In this document: positions 54,642 through 63,759 of the stretch, piece after piece
How positions within the stretch are numbered: position 1 is the first letter of the stretch
Layout of the letters: every line of letters starts with the position of its first letter
From: Bacillus shivajii
GTDB lineage: Bacteria; Bacillota; Bacilli; Bacillales; Salisediminibacteriaceae
NCBI RefSeq assembly: GCF_020519665.1
Contig: NZ_CP084703.1
Location: 2,976,001 to 3,040,000, forward strand
DNA: 64,000 bases
Reading direction: 5' to 3'
Notes under the pieces: model-generated
Told to the model about the DNA's origin: nothing
Databases searched by the model: none
What the model saw: only the letters and a program-made list of their open reading frames with translations
Translations under genes and position numbers: made by a program

Positions 54642-55057
54642 TGAATCAATTTCATAATTACGTTTTTTGCGCAATGAAACGAATGATATTATAAATTTAT
54701 CATTAAATGTATTTTTTATTTTAAAGTGATCGTAACGAAAGGCGACGACTCCCAGAGGATCAGCGACGAGCAATACTTCTTCGAACTGCTTCGAGCTGCG
54801 ACGAGTAATCGCAGGAACACTGTTTATCTGCGACGAGTAACCGCAGGAGCACTGTTTATCTGCGACGAGTAATCGCAGGAGCACTGTTTATCTGTGACGA
54901 GTAATCGCAGGAACAACGAGCTGAAGATCCACTTAGGCGAAGAGAATCGAGCCTAAGTTAGCTGAAGACAAGCCCTCGGGAAAGCGTCCGTCTGAAGTGA
55001 AGTTCACACTCATCATTCGGAATTTCGCATCATATTTTGAGTTATGAAATTGATTCA
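54642..55057. repeat. Complete MITE-like element
   Basis: 416 bases with perfect 16-base terminal inverted repeats: TGAATCAATTTCATAA at 54642-54657 and its complement at 55042-55057. The right ~110 bases match the left part of the copy at 8131, in opposite orientation. Inside are 32-base tandem repeats and GGCTTGTCTTCAGCTAACTTAGG-type sequence. No transposase is encoded. Confidence 0.85.
54798..54914. repeat. 32-bp tandem repeat inside the MITE
   Basis: Three full units and a partial fourth of GCGACGAGTAATCGCAGGAG + CACTGTTTATCT. Units begin at 54798, 54830, 54862 and 54894 and differ by one or two bases. Confidence 0.9.
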
Positions 55058-55254
55058 TTTATAAGAAAAGACAAGGAGTTCATCTATTAATATTGTTTTC
55101 ATGTATAAAAACAACCTTTTCCTTGTCATCCGTACAAATATTCCCAATGTCTCCTTGTTGTTTATTTTATACTACAAGAAGTTTGATTGAAAGTATTTCA
55201 ATGTTATAACGCCACCTAATAGATGCCCAAAACCGTCAGTTTTTAAACGTTATA

Positions 55255-55283
55255 AAAACGAACTAGTTGAACTAGTTCGTTTT
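55255..55283 (-). terminator. Terminator of the diguanylate cyclase gene
   Basis: AACGAACTAGTT and AACTAGTTCGTT form a perfect 12-bp stem with a 1-base centre, followed by TTTTTAT on the minus strand. Confidence 0.8.
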
Positions 55284-55301
55284 AAAATAACTATTTTCAG
55301 A

Positions 55302-56996
55302 TTATCCAAATTGGGCAACTTTATTGCGCCCTTTTTGTTTTGCACCAGTATACATTGCTCGATCAGCATTCCGTAATACTGCCATTGCTGATTCACCTGG
55401 TTCAGTACGGCTTGCCACACCAATACTCGCAGTTATACGAACTGGTTTACGATCACGGCTTTTCAAATCATCACTAACGCTAAAAATATGAGATTCAATC
55501 GACCTTCTTATTTCCTCAGCCATCTTTTCACCGAACGTTAAATCTACTCCTTCTAATAACACAACAAACTCTTCTCCACCGTATCTAGCAACTGTACCAC
55601 AGTCTCCTACAGTTTTTACTAATACATCAGCCACTTGTGTTAATACATCATTTCCGCCTTGGTGACCAAACGTATCATTCACTTGCTTAAAGTGGTCAAG
55701 ATCTAATAATATAATCGCTAATTCTTCATTTGAATGTGTTGCATCATATTTTTCAAATAAGAGATTTTCGAAGTAACGAAAATTATAAAGTTTCGTTAAA
55801 TGACATCGTTCACTTTCATGCTTTGTTTTTTCATAGTTTCGAGCATTTTGAACAGCTACTGCTAAATAACTGGCCATTATTTCAAGAAGCATTAAATGGC
55901 TTTTATCGAAGGCTCTCTTTCTTTCAGATACAAGCGTAATAACTCCTTCTACTTTTTGGTTACGGATCGCCGGTGCCGACATGATCGATTGAGCTTTCTC
56001 AAAAGATTTTTCTTGACCTACTTTTTCCCACTCTTTTTGTGACTTGTAATGAACAGACGTACCATTTTGAAAAACTGTTTGACTTATCACGTCCCCATTT
56101 TTCAAAGCAATATCACTATCTTGATCTGAATGATACACTTGTATCGCTCGTATTTTGTCATTATGTTTCTCATATAAATATGCATCATCAATTGGGAAAA
56201 CTTTAGAAACGGTTTCAATAAATAAATCAACGATTTCTTGTACCGATAAGTTTTCATTTGTTTTATACCCGTAAGAACTTACCCTTTTTAATAATCGGTT
56301 TGTCGTTTCACTTTGATTATATAGTTTTAAAATTAACGATAAACTTATAAATGGAATTCCCATTAATAAAATCGCAAAGTACCCAATTTGATTAAACAAA
56401 ATCGTTAATGTTAAACCTACAGGAATGATTAAAATCGCCGAGACTGCTTCCCAAGCGAGCCCTTGATCAAAAAACTTTGTCCCTTCGACTTTTGCGAAGT
56501 ACTTTCTAGCTAAAAATACGAGCCAATTATTTAAAAAGAAGTATGTAACTGCATATGCTAATACTGGAATAAGTCCATTATTTAAGGATGACTCTGAAAA
56601 GTTCCCCGTTGTTCCGCCTAATAAGTAATAGACAGCCCCAGATGTTAATGATACCGCAAAGAAAATCAAGGAGTTCAATGGAAGTCTATAAATCTCTCTT
56701 CGAGTTAATCGTAAACTTAATAGTGCCGTTAACAATGCAAGCTGAGTTGCCATAACTTCAATAACAAGCCCGAACTGCAAAAAGATTGCTAATGATATCC
56801 CATGGAGTGGGACAATATTCGTATGATGAATCCGAAGTGGAAAGAATGCTGCAATTAGTAAAAGCAGTAAAAAAGAAAGTATTGCTAAACTATTATTCAT
56901 AAAGATCGTATATGTTTGCTGAATAAAAAAGAATGTATAGATTAAGAGTACACTAATCCAAATTGCCCAGATGAGCTTTTTCTTTCCTTTTAGCAC
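55302..56996 (-). CDS. Membrane GAF-GGDEF diguanylate cyclase
   Basis: A 564-residue protein with about eight membrane helices (~8-225), a GAF domain (~245-390) and a GGDEF domain with ARYGGEEFVVLLEG (~470-484) and LDLDHFKQVNDTFGHQGGN. The catalytic motif is intact, and no RxxD inhibitory site precedes it. It should make c-di-GMP in response to a membrane or GAF-bound signal. GTG at 56996 is preferred because GGGAGG lies eight bases before it. It lies between folC and the pilus locus, upstream of the MITE. Confidence 0.92.
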   Translation of the reverse strand: MLKGKKKLIWAIWISVLLIYTFFFIQQTYTIFMNNSLAILSFLLLLLIAAFFPLRIHHTNIVPLHGISLAIFLQFGLVIEVMATQLALLTALLSLRLTRREIYRLPLNSLIFFAVSLTSGAVYYLLGGTTGNFSESSLNNGLIPVLAYAVTYFFLNNWLVFLARKYFAKVEGTKFFDQGLAWEAVSAILIIPVGLTLTILFNQIGYFAILLMGIPFISLSLILKLYNQSETTNRLLKRVSSYGYKTNENLSVQEIVDLFIETVSKVFPIDDAYLYEKHNDKIRAIQVYHSDQDSDIALKNGDVISQTVFQNGTSVHYKSQKEWEKVGQEKSFEKAQSIMSAPAIRNQKVEGVITLVSERKRAFDKSHLMLLEIMASYLAVAVQNARNYEKTKHESERCHLTKLYNFRYFENLLFEKYDATHSNEELAIILLDLDHFKQVNDTFGHQGGNDVLTQVADVLVKTVGDCGTVARYGGEEFVVLLEGVDLTFGEKMAEEIRRSIESHIFSVSDDLKSRDRKPVRITASIGVASRTEPGESAMAVLRNADRAMYTGAKQKGRNKVAQFG

Positions 56997-57229
56997 CCAT
57001 TCCACCTCCCAGAATGTTATTCATTGTCATACCTAATCTGAAAATTCACTAGATTTCAACATTCAACTTAATGATTGTGCCAAAACAAGATTACTAAGGG
57101 AAAATTCCGATTATTTTAAATACACATACTATTTTACTATACACGTAATGATTTGTTAATATTTTCTTTTCTACTTCTACAAAAAGTCCTATTTTTTATA
57201 ACAATTTTATTCAATTTATTAAATATTCT

Positions 57230-57312
57230 CCAGGTGTGAAGAAGTTCCTGCAATTTTTTATATTTTTTTACTATTTTTCCAATAATGCTTTCCTTTTCAT
57301 TTTCACACCTGG
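57230..57312. other. 11-bp inverted repeat with long loop
   Basis: CCAGGTGTGAA (57230-57240) and TTCACACCTGG (57302-57312) flank 61 A/T-rich bases just after folC. It may be a long-loop terminator or a relic related to the CCAGGTG hairpins at 31289, 33087 and 33921. Nothing else is seen in 57006-57344 apart from the cyclase promoter region. Confidence 0.45.
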
Positions 57313-57344
57313 ACTTTTGTTCTTTTCTCGGCTATTTCATGCTA

Positions 57345-58634
57345 TCATTCATAACTTTCTAATATTTGTCCTACAAAATAGTGAGATCCAGTAATGAATA
57401 AGAGACGATCCTTGTCATGACTTATTCGCCATTCGTTTAAAAAAGCATCTAGGTCGTTTATCTTATTTACTTTTTTATGATTGCCAACAAATGACTCATA
57501 AACTTCGAGCTCTTTTGCACGGTCTGATTCAAAGGTTGTTACATTTAATTCATTTGCAATACTTGCTAACTGGTTTAACATGTATTCCGTGTTTTTATCT
57601 TTCATTGCACCAAATAGGACATCAATTGTAGCGTCTGGATTTTCTTGGTTTAACGCATGTATTGCTGCGTCAATTGCTGCTGGATTATGAGCTGTGTCTA
57701 CAATGATGACCGGCTCATTAGAAAGGTACTCAAACCTACCTTTTATTGTGGCGTTTTTCAACCCATTAATAATTTGCTCATCATCTACCATTACTGCATA
57801 AAATTGTTTTAAATAATCTACGGTCATCATCGCAAGAGCTGCATTGAAAGCTTGATATTCACCAAACATTCCTAACTCTACATCTGTCATCGCTCGGTAA
57901 GGAGCTTGATAACTTAACATTTGCTTTCCATTTTTAACACTTGCATTCACTTCTACTCTTTCTTGAACAGAATAGACAGTTGCCTTTTTTTCAGCACCTT
58001 CTTTTTTGATAACCTCAAGCGCTGTATCTGTTGCAGCCGTCATTACTGGTAAACCACTTTTTATAATCCCTGCTTTTTGTTTGGCAATTTCCTCAATCGT
58101 ATCTCCTAAGAATTGTTCATGGTCATTCGAAACATTCGTAATAATTGAAACGAGTGGCGTGATGACATTTGTCGCATCATGTTTACCTCCCATGCCTGTT
58201 TCAATAATCGCCATATCAACCGGCTTTTGGGTAGAAAAATAATAAAGAGCTAATGTCGTCATAACTTCAAAAAAGCTGAAAGGTTGATTCGTCTCTTTTT
58301 CTACTTCCTCAACTGATTCATAAATGTTATTTATCCCTGCTACAAACTCTTCCTCTGACATCGGCTCACCATTAATTGCTATTTGATTTTTCGGATCGCC
58401 AAAAGCAGGCGTCATAAACGTTCCAACAAAGAAAGATGATTGCTGGAGAATTTGTTGTAAGTATGTAACGGTTGAACCTTTCCCATTTGTTCCAGCGACA
58501 TGGATCGTTTTCACCCTGCGTTCAGGATGACGTAGTTGAACCATTAATTTCTTCATCCGATCTAGATCATAAACGATTCCAATTCCCTTTTTTACTTCAA
58601 CATAATTTAAAGCTTCTTCGTATGTTTGAAACAT
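57345..58634 (-). CDS. folC: Folylpolyglutamate synthase / dihydrofolate synthase
   Basis: A 429-residue Mur-ligase-like enzyme that adds glutamates to folates. VAGTNGKGSTVTYL is the ATP-binding loop, TMTPAFGDPKNQIAINGEPM-like sequence follows, METGMGGKHDATN carries metal ligands, and SNDHEQFLGDTIEEIAKQKAGI is diagnostic. Length is normal. The ATG follows AAGGTGAG. valS, usual upstream neighbour in B. subtilis, is absent; divergent ATP-grasp genes lie there. Confidence 0.96.
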   Translation of the reverse strand: MFQTYEEALNYVEVKKGIGIVYDLDRMKKLMVQLRHPERRVKTIHVAGTNGKGSTVTYLQQILQQSSFFVGTFMTPAFGDPKNQIAINGEPMSEEEFVAGINNIYESVEEVEKETNQPFSFFEVMTTLALYYFSTQKPVDMAIIETGMGGKHDATNVITPLVSIITNVSNDHEQFLGDTIEEIAKQKAGIIKSGLPVMTAATDTALEVIKKEGAEKKATVYSVQERVEVNASVKNGKQMLSYQAPYRAMTDVELGMFGEYQAFNAALAMMTVDYLKQFYAVMVDDEQIINGLKNATIKGRFEYLSNEPVIIVDTAHNPAAIDAAIHALNQENPDATIDVLFGAMKDKNTEYMLNQLASIANELNVTTFESDRAKELEVYESFVGNHKKVNKINDLDAFLNEWRISHDKDRLLFITGSHYFVGQILESYE

Positions 58635-58804
58635 GTTTACTCACCTTCTCCCTATGTAATATGTAAGTATAAGATTGATTTTTAAAATGACACATGCCAT
58701 GATCAAAAGAAGTCCACAAATGGCGCAAGACACATTCTTACAAATTTGTGAACGTACCTTTTATACTTTATCACAGTATGGTGTAGACAGAAAGGAGAAG
58801 CCAC

Positions 58805-59785
58805 ATGAACAGACGCAATGGCTGGATTATTTATAATGGCAACTTAGCCACTGAAAAGTTTATGGATTACGTAAATTGGTTTCAACATACAGCAAATAAA
58901 CAAAACGTTCATGTTGACGCGATCGCTAATAATGACCTGATCGTCTCAATTGAAAGTGGTATTGGAAATATAACAGTAAGTAACGAAGCTAAAAATAATG
59001 TCAAACGAACCAAGCATAACGATTATCAACCGCTGATTAAGACTATTGAAGGAGAAGTAGTTTGTCCACCTGATTTTATCCACTTCGCTGATAAAGATAT
59101 GCACTTGGCTAAACAACTAGAAGCAGTAGGAATTCGTTTATTCAACCCTGCAAGCGCAATTGAACGATGTGATAACAAAGCACATATGCATATCGCCTTA
59201 GCTCAAAAGGGATTACCTGTTCCGAAAACACTCGTTGCTCCAAAAGTTTATGATGGTGTTCCCCTTAATAATGCAACCCATATAAATATCATTTGTGAAA
59301 CACTCGGTTTTCCATTTATTTTAAAAGAAGCATATGGATCTTTCGGTCAACAAGTATATTGGATTGAATCAAAAGAAGCTTTTATAGAACAACTGATACG
59401 CCTCGGAGCAACTGAATACATTTGCCAAGAACCGATTCATGATAGTTACGGTATGGACATTCGCCTTAACGTAGTTGGTGACAAAGTAGTGACGGCAATG
59501 AAACGAACATCAAAAACTGATTTTCGCGCAAACGTAACAGCAGGTGGTAAAACAGAACCGTATGAACCTACAGAGGAAGAAAGAGCTTTAGCCATAAAAG
59601 CAGCTCACGCCGTTGATGCTGACTTTGCAGGTGTCGACCTCCTAATAGGGAAAGATGGTCCAGTTCTATGTGAAGTAAATTCAAACCCGCACTTAAGAAG
59701 CATTTATGAGTGTACAGGGGTGGATGTCGCTGAATACATGGTTGATTATATAAAGGAAAAGACCAAGAAACCGAATATAACGTAA
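58805..59785 (+). CDS. ATP-grasp (RimK/LysX-like) ligase, first of a pair
   Basis: A 326-residue protein. An N-terminal preATP-grasp domain (~1-110) precedes the ATP-grasp core: CDNKAHMHIALAQKGLPVPKT, FPFILKEAYGSFGQQVYWI (phosphate loop and lysine), EPIHDSYGMDIRLNVVGDKVVTAMKR, FRANVTAGGKTEPY and GVDLLIGKDGPVLCEVNSNP (Mg-binding E and N). This is the RimK-type order. It should join an amino acid or acid to an acceptor through an acyl-phosphate; the substrate is unknown. The ATG follows AAAGGAG. The second ATP-grasp gene follows after 13 bases. Confidence 0.88.
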   Translation: MNRRNGWIIYNGNLATEKFMDYVNWFQHTANKQNVHVDAIANNDLIVSIESGIGNITVSNEAKNNVKRTKHNDYQPLIKTIEGEVVCPPDFIHFADKDMHLAKQLEAVGIRLFNPASAIERCDNKAHMHIALAQKGLPVPKTLVAPKVYDGVPLNNATHINIICETLGFPFILKEAYGSFGQQVYWIESKEAFIEQLIRLGATEYICQEPIHDSYGMDIRLNVVGDKVVTAMKRTSKTDFRANVTAGGKTEPYEPTEEERALAIKAAHAVDADFAGVDLLIGKDGPVLCEVNSNPHLRSIYECTGVDVAEYMVDYIKEKTKKPNIT

Positions 59786-59798
59786 AGGAAGTATGTAA

Positions 59799-60650
59799 AT
59801 GAAGAAAAAGCACGGGCTACTGATTTATCGCGAAGAGGACATTAACCGAAATGAAAAATTTATTAGCTTGCTTATAAAGGCCAGCCACAACGTTCATCGA
59901 CCATTGACACTCATTTCATACGAACAATTGTTGATTCAAGTTTCCGGATCAAGTGAATTTTTCACACGGGCCGAAATGCCACTTCCAGCTTTTATCATAA
60001 ATCGATCTGTATCTCCTTGGTTAAATGAATTAGCGGAAATGAACGGCATTCGCTCGTTCAACTCTTCCTATATTTCAAGGATCGCAAATGATAAACGACT
60101 CTCTCATAGCATAATGAAGAGACTTAGAATACCCATGCTTGAAACCTTACAGATTACAAAACAACGACTAATGGAAAACACCCCTCTTCCCTTTCCTTTC
60201 GTTGTTAAAGATCCATACGGAAGAGGGGGGACAAGTGTTCATTTCATTACAAATGCCGCACAGTTATATGAAACAAACACCAACCTTCCCAACGAGTTGA
60301 TCATTCAGCCCGTCGCCAAGTCACCTGGTAAGGATGTACGAGTTTATGTTGTTGGCAAACAAATCGTTGGGGCTGTTTTAAGAGAGTCAACAAACAAGGA
60401 TATCCGTGCGAATATTTCATTAGGCGGTCAGTCTAGCTTATACGAACTATCAAAAAAAGAAACAGCTTATATAGAGCAAATCATTAAACACCTTAAGCCG
60501 GACTTTGTCGGCTTGGACTTCTTATTCGACGAACACGGAAACGTATTATTTAACGAAATGGAAGATGCCGTCGGTTGCCGTAGTTTATATATGAACAGTG
60601 ACATTGATATTGCCTCTATTTTTATGAAATATGTGGCTAGTGAGACATAA
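59799..60650 (+). CDS. ATP-grasp (RimK-like) ligase, second of a pair
   Basis: A 283-residue paralogue of the preceding protein: NDKRLSHSIMKRLRIPMLETL, FPFVVKDPYGRGGTSVHFI, QPVAKSPGKDVRVYVVGKQIVGAVLRES, IRANISLGGQSSLYEL and GLDFLFDEHGNVLFNEMEDAVG. The metal-binding end reads NEMEDAVG rather than the usual NxN, so the last residue of the metal site is changed (E-N-E-M-E); it may have altered activity. Both genes form one operon divergent from folC. Confidence 0.85.
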   Translation: MKKKHGLLIYREEDINRNEKFISLLIKASHNVHRPLTLISYEQLLIQVSGSSEFFTRAEMPLPAFIINRSVSPWLNELAEMNGIRSFNSSYISRIANDKRLSHSIMKRLRIPMLETLQITKQRLMENTPLPFPFVVKDPYGRGGTSVHFITNAAQLYETNTNLPNELIIQPVAKSPGKDVRVYVVGKQIVGAVLRESTNKDIRANISLGGQSSLYELSKKETAYIEQIIKHLKPDFVGLDFLFDEHGNVLFNEMEDAVGCRSLYMNSDIDIASIFMKYVASET

Positions 60651-60664
60651 CTCCTTCCTAATGA

Positions 60665-60700
60665 AAATGAGGATGACTCCATCTCGGGTCACCCTCATTT
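60665..60700. terminator. Bidirectional terminator
   Basis: AAATGAGG...TGAC pairs with GTCA...CCTCATTT across the gap between the convergent ATP-grasp and binding-protein genes. Confidence 0.8.
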
Positions 60701-60711
60701 CTATTACTCTA

Positions 60712-61596
60712 TTATTCTTTTCCTAACCACTCGTTGATCATGTCACGGTTTTCATCAATCCACTTTTCAGCGCCTTCTTCTTCACCTAGTTCGTTAATGT
60801 AAGACATTAGCTCACCAAGTGTTTCATCATCCATCATCCAATTATTTAGCCATTCAATGACTTCTGGATACTCATCTTCAAACCCTAGACGTGACATGTA
60901 GTAAATGTCTTCAGGTTCACCATAAACCCCTTTAGGATCTTCAAGGTACTTAATGTCAAAATCAGAAAATGCCCAGTGCGGGTTCCAAAGTGTCACAACA
61001 ACTGGCTCTCCCTCTTGATAAGCAGTATCTAGCTCAGTAATCATCGCAGGCTCTGAGCTGACAACAAAATCAAGATCAAGATCATATTCTTCCAACGCTT
61101 CTTCTGTAATACGAGTTAAACTTGCTCCAGCATCAATACCGACGATGCGATTGTCAAATTCATCAGCACGATCATTTAATTCATCAATACTATCAATATC
61201 AAAATACTCAGGAACAGCAAGTCCTAAACCAGTTCCTTCAAACCATACTTCATGCATGTCAAGGTCATCACCGTGATCTTCGTAAAATGGCTCATCTGTT
61301 GTTGGTAGCCACACTTCAAGTGATAAGTCAATTCCTCCACTAGCAATACCTGTCCAAATTGGGGCTTTTTCAGACATTGTTAATGTGACATCATATCCTT
61401 CTTCTTCCAGGATAATCTTCCACATGTTACTAATTGCAATGTTTTCAGCCCAGTTATTTAAACCAATTTCAATTTCACCCTTATCTCCTGAGCTATCTGT
61501 TTCTCCTACTTCACCGTCTGTTGCATCATCACCACAAGCAGCAAGTAGTAATGCAATAGCAGTGAAAACTGTTAAAAACATATTCTTTTTAAACAT
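60712..61596 (-). CDS. Glycine betaine/choline-type substrate-binding lipoprotein
   Basis: A 294-residue lipoprotein with lipobox LLLAAC, a short acidic linker and an OpuAC/ProX domain (EIGLNNWAENIAISNMWKIILEEEGYDV, LSLEVWLPTTDEPFYE, IVGIDAGASLTRITEEAL). The tryptophans and tyrosines scattered through it are those expected for a quaternary-amine box, though they were not mapped one by one. The ATG at 61596 follows AAAGGGAG. No ATPase or permease lies beside it, so it is an orphan binding protein, or partners lie elsewhere. Confidence 0.88.
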   Translation of the reverse strand: MFKKNMFLTVFTAIALLLAACGDDATDGEVGETDSSGDKGEIEIGLNNWAENIAISNMWKIILEEEGYDVTLTMSEKAPIWTGIASGGIDLSLEVWLPTTDEPFYEDHGDDLDMHEVWFEGTGLGLAVPEYFDIDSIDELNDRADEFDNRIVGIDAGASLTRITEEALEEYDLDLDFVVSSEPAMITELDTAYQEGEPVVVTLWNPHWAFSDFDIKYLEDPKGVYGEPEDIYYMSRLGFEDEYPEVIEWLNNWMMDDETLGELMSYINELGEEEGAEKWIDENRDMINEWLGKE

Positions 61597-61905
61597 GTTA
61601 AACTCCCTTTCTTGTTTCAAAAATGTATGTACTGAAATCCAAATCGCTTATATATTATACGCATTTGAACAATCATTCACAAATTGCAAAATGTGTGAAA
61701 AAATCACTTTAGCATTCTTTTCCAATGATCTGCATTGCTTAGATTCTTCATTCGAAAAAATCGTATGATTACCTAATGAATACATTCAATCTAGCACATA
61801 TAATCATAAAAGATTGTCCATTATTCTTTTCGTTTGATTCAAAAGGGAAAATGCTAGACACTTTTGAATCAACCTTTTCTACTTAAACATAATCAACTAA
61901 GAGAC
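61597..61905. other. Intergenic region with a hairpin near 61843-61875
   Basis: About 300 A/T-rich bases. GATTCAAAAGGG near 61837 and CTTTTGAATC near 61861 can form a hairpin, with TTTTCTAC next to it, which may end the GMC gene's transcript or act in both directions. No gene seen. Confidence 0.4.
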
Positions 61906-63579
61906 TCAAGATTTAAAGCGCTTTGCAATATAATCAGCTGTACGTATTGCTAACGCAGTCGTCGTCAAAGTAGGGTTAGCAGCCCCTGATGGTGGCAGTA
62001 CACTATTATCAGCTACAAAAAGATTGTTCACCCCATGAACTTTCCCATATTGATTCGTGACAGATACCTCCGGGTCATTTCCCATACGGCACGTTCCAGT
62101 TTCGTGTATATCGACACCTGGTGCTTTAAGAATTGGAGGTACTATTAACCGCAACCCTAAAATGTTTGCTACTTGCTCTACTCTTGAAGCCATATCATCT
62201 ATTATAGCTCTATCTCTGTCAGTATAAGAAAAATAGACACGGAGTTTTGGAATCCCAAAATCATCGACATTCTCTCGATCTAAAATCACACGATTTTCCG
62301 GTCTCTGCTCAGCAACGCCAAACCCTTGTAAACCAAACCATAATTCGTGAAGTAGCGGCTGTTCTTTAAAATGATACCAGTAATACTCAAAAGGATCTGG
62401 GCCGTGAATTTGCAGTTGGAACGGCCTATCTGCAGATTCAGGAACTAGTATCGAAGCAACGCCAAGAACCTCTTCAAATTTTTCTCGGTTAGTCTTCCCT
62501 TCAGCTACAATAAATGGGTGGTGAGTTAAGTATTTCCCTATTGCTTCCCCTTCAATATTTGAATTCATTAAAATACGCGGATTTTCAAACGTACTTGCTG
62601 AAAGTACCACCGTTTTGCCATGTATACGATATTCTTTTTTCTCAGGGGAGATGACTTTAACCCCAATAGCTTTATCCTTCTCATGAAGTACTTCAAACAC
62701 ACGTGCATTCACAGCAAGGTCAAAAGGTTTTATATTTAAGCCCAGAGCTAAAAAATTAATAGAACTGAAGAAAACATTAGACTGAACTTTTCCATATTTC
62801 GTCGTGTCCAAATTAACAGCCATCGGCATGTTCATCGCATCACCATAACCGCCTCGCCTTAACTGAGCAAGAAATGTAGATTGAATATTCGAACCTCTAG
62901 GATACCCTTGATTGACATTCATGACCTCTTCTGCAATCAAATAATAAGGAAGAAGGTCTTCGTAGGTAATCGGCCAATGTTGAAAAACATTCGGAAAGAA
63001 CCTTGGTGTAACAGCTCCCCATTGAATCGTACGCCCACCCAATGCAAAAAATTGCGCTGCTCCTGGAAACTCTGGCCAAAGTAAATCTACTGGATTACTA
63101 TTCGTGTAAACGAACCTTGCGAGCCGATTGTGGTCAAAGGTAGGAAGATTTTGTGCATGTGTTGGTAATAATAAACCTCCTCTTTCAAGGACAGCAATTC
63201 GCTTCCCTTCTTTTTTCCATTGTTCACATAACCTCCATAGTACCGCACCACCACCGGCTCCACTTCCTACAATGATGACGTCATAATTCACTTTCGTCAT
63301 CTCTTCTAATGGGGTTACAGGGATCCATTGCTTTAAAGGCGGTTCGGGCGGAGGTGGAAGATATTGACGGTATGAACTTTTGTCTTGGGGTTTAGCAGAA
63401 TATCTTTTTATGAACGAGGGTTTAATGGGGCTCGATGGGACTTTTACTTTCTTCTTACCGATGTTTATATCTTTATTTGATATCGATTTATTTACTCGAA
63501 GTATCTCTTTAACATTTACTTTATAACGATCTGCTATTTTTTTTAACGTATCTCCTTCTTTCCCTATAATAATCTTCAT
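61906..63579 (-). CDS. LysM-GMC oxidoreductase fusion
   Basis: A 557-residue flavoprotein. The first ~50 residues form a LysM domain (KIIIGKEGDTLKKIADRYKVNVKEILRVNK), followed by a proline-rich linker and a GMC oxidoreductase: VNYDVIIVGSGAGGGAVLWRL is the FAD site, and the end has GVDIHETGTCRMG, with the catalytic histidine, and NNLFVADNSVLPPSGAANPTLTTTALAIRTAD. There is no signal peptide, which recalls LysM proteins that coat the spore from the mother cell. The ATG at 63579 follows AAGGGGTG. The substrate (an alcohol or sugar) is unknown. Confidence 0.9.
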   Translation of the reverse strand: MKIIIGKEGDTLKKIADRYKVNVKEILRVNKSISNKDINIGKKKVKVPSSPIKPSFIKRYSAKPQDKSSYRQYLPPPPEPPLKQWIPVTPLEEMTKVNYDVIIVGSGAGGGAVLWRLCEQWKKEGKRIAVLERGGLLLPTHAQNLPTFDHNRLARFVYTNSNPVDLLWPEFPGAAQFFALGGRTIQWGAVTPRFFPNVFQHWPITYEDLLPYYLIAEEVMNVNQGYPRGSNIQSTFLAQLRRGGYGDAMNMPMAVNLDTTKYGKVQSNVFFSSINFLALGLNIKPFDLAVNARVFEVLHEKDKAIGVKVISPEKKEYRIHGKTVVLSASTFENPRILMNSNIEGEAIGKYLTHHPFIVAEGKTNREKFEEVLGVASILVPESADRPFQLQIHGPDPFEYYWYHFKEQPLLHELWFGLQGFGVAEQRPENRVILDRENVDDFGIPKLRVYFSYTDRDRAIIDDMASRVEQVANILGLRLIVPPILKAPGVDIHETGTCRMGNDPEVSVTNQYGKVHGVNNLFVADNSVLPPSGAANPTLTTTALAIRTADYIAKRFKS

Positions 63580-63759
63580 ATAATCACACCCCTTAAGCCT
63601 AATTTTTATCATATATATGTACCGATGTACTATTCTTTACAAAGGAATGTGATGCATTGAATGAATAAAAGAAACATATAAGTGACACTAAGTGATCATC
63701 GTATTTCACATCTTCTTATACGTGTTCGATTAAAAATATAAAGAGAGTGAGGAGCTTCG

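Noticed and set aside
54612-54884. N-terminal extension of the membrane protein gene
   Set aside because: The open frame runs through the MITE and its tandem repeats, has no ribosome site, and the AAGGTGAAAG-GTG start lies downstream.
54798-54914. CRISPR array
   Set aside because: The 32-base units are directly adjacent with no variable spacers, and no cas genes are near.
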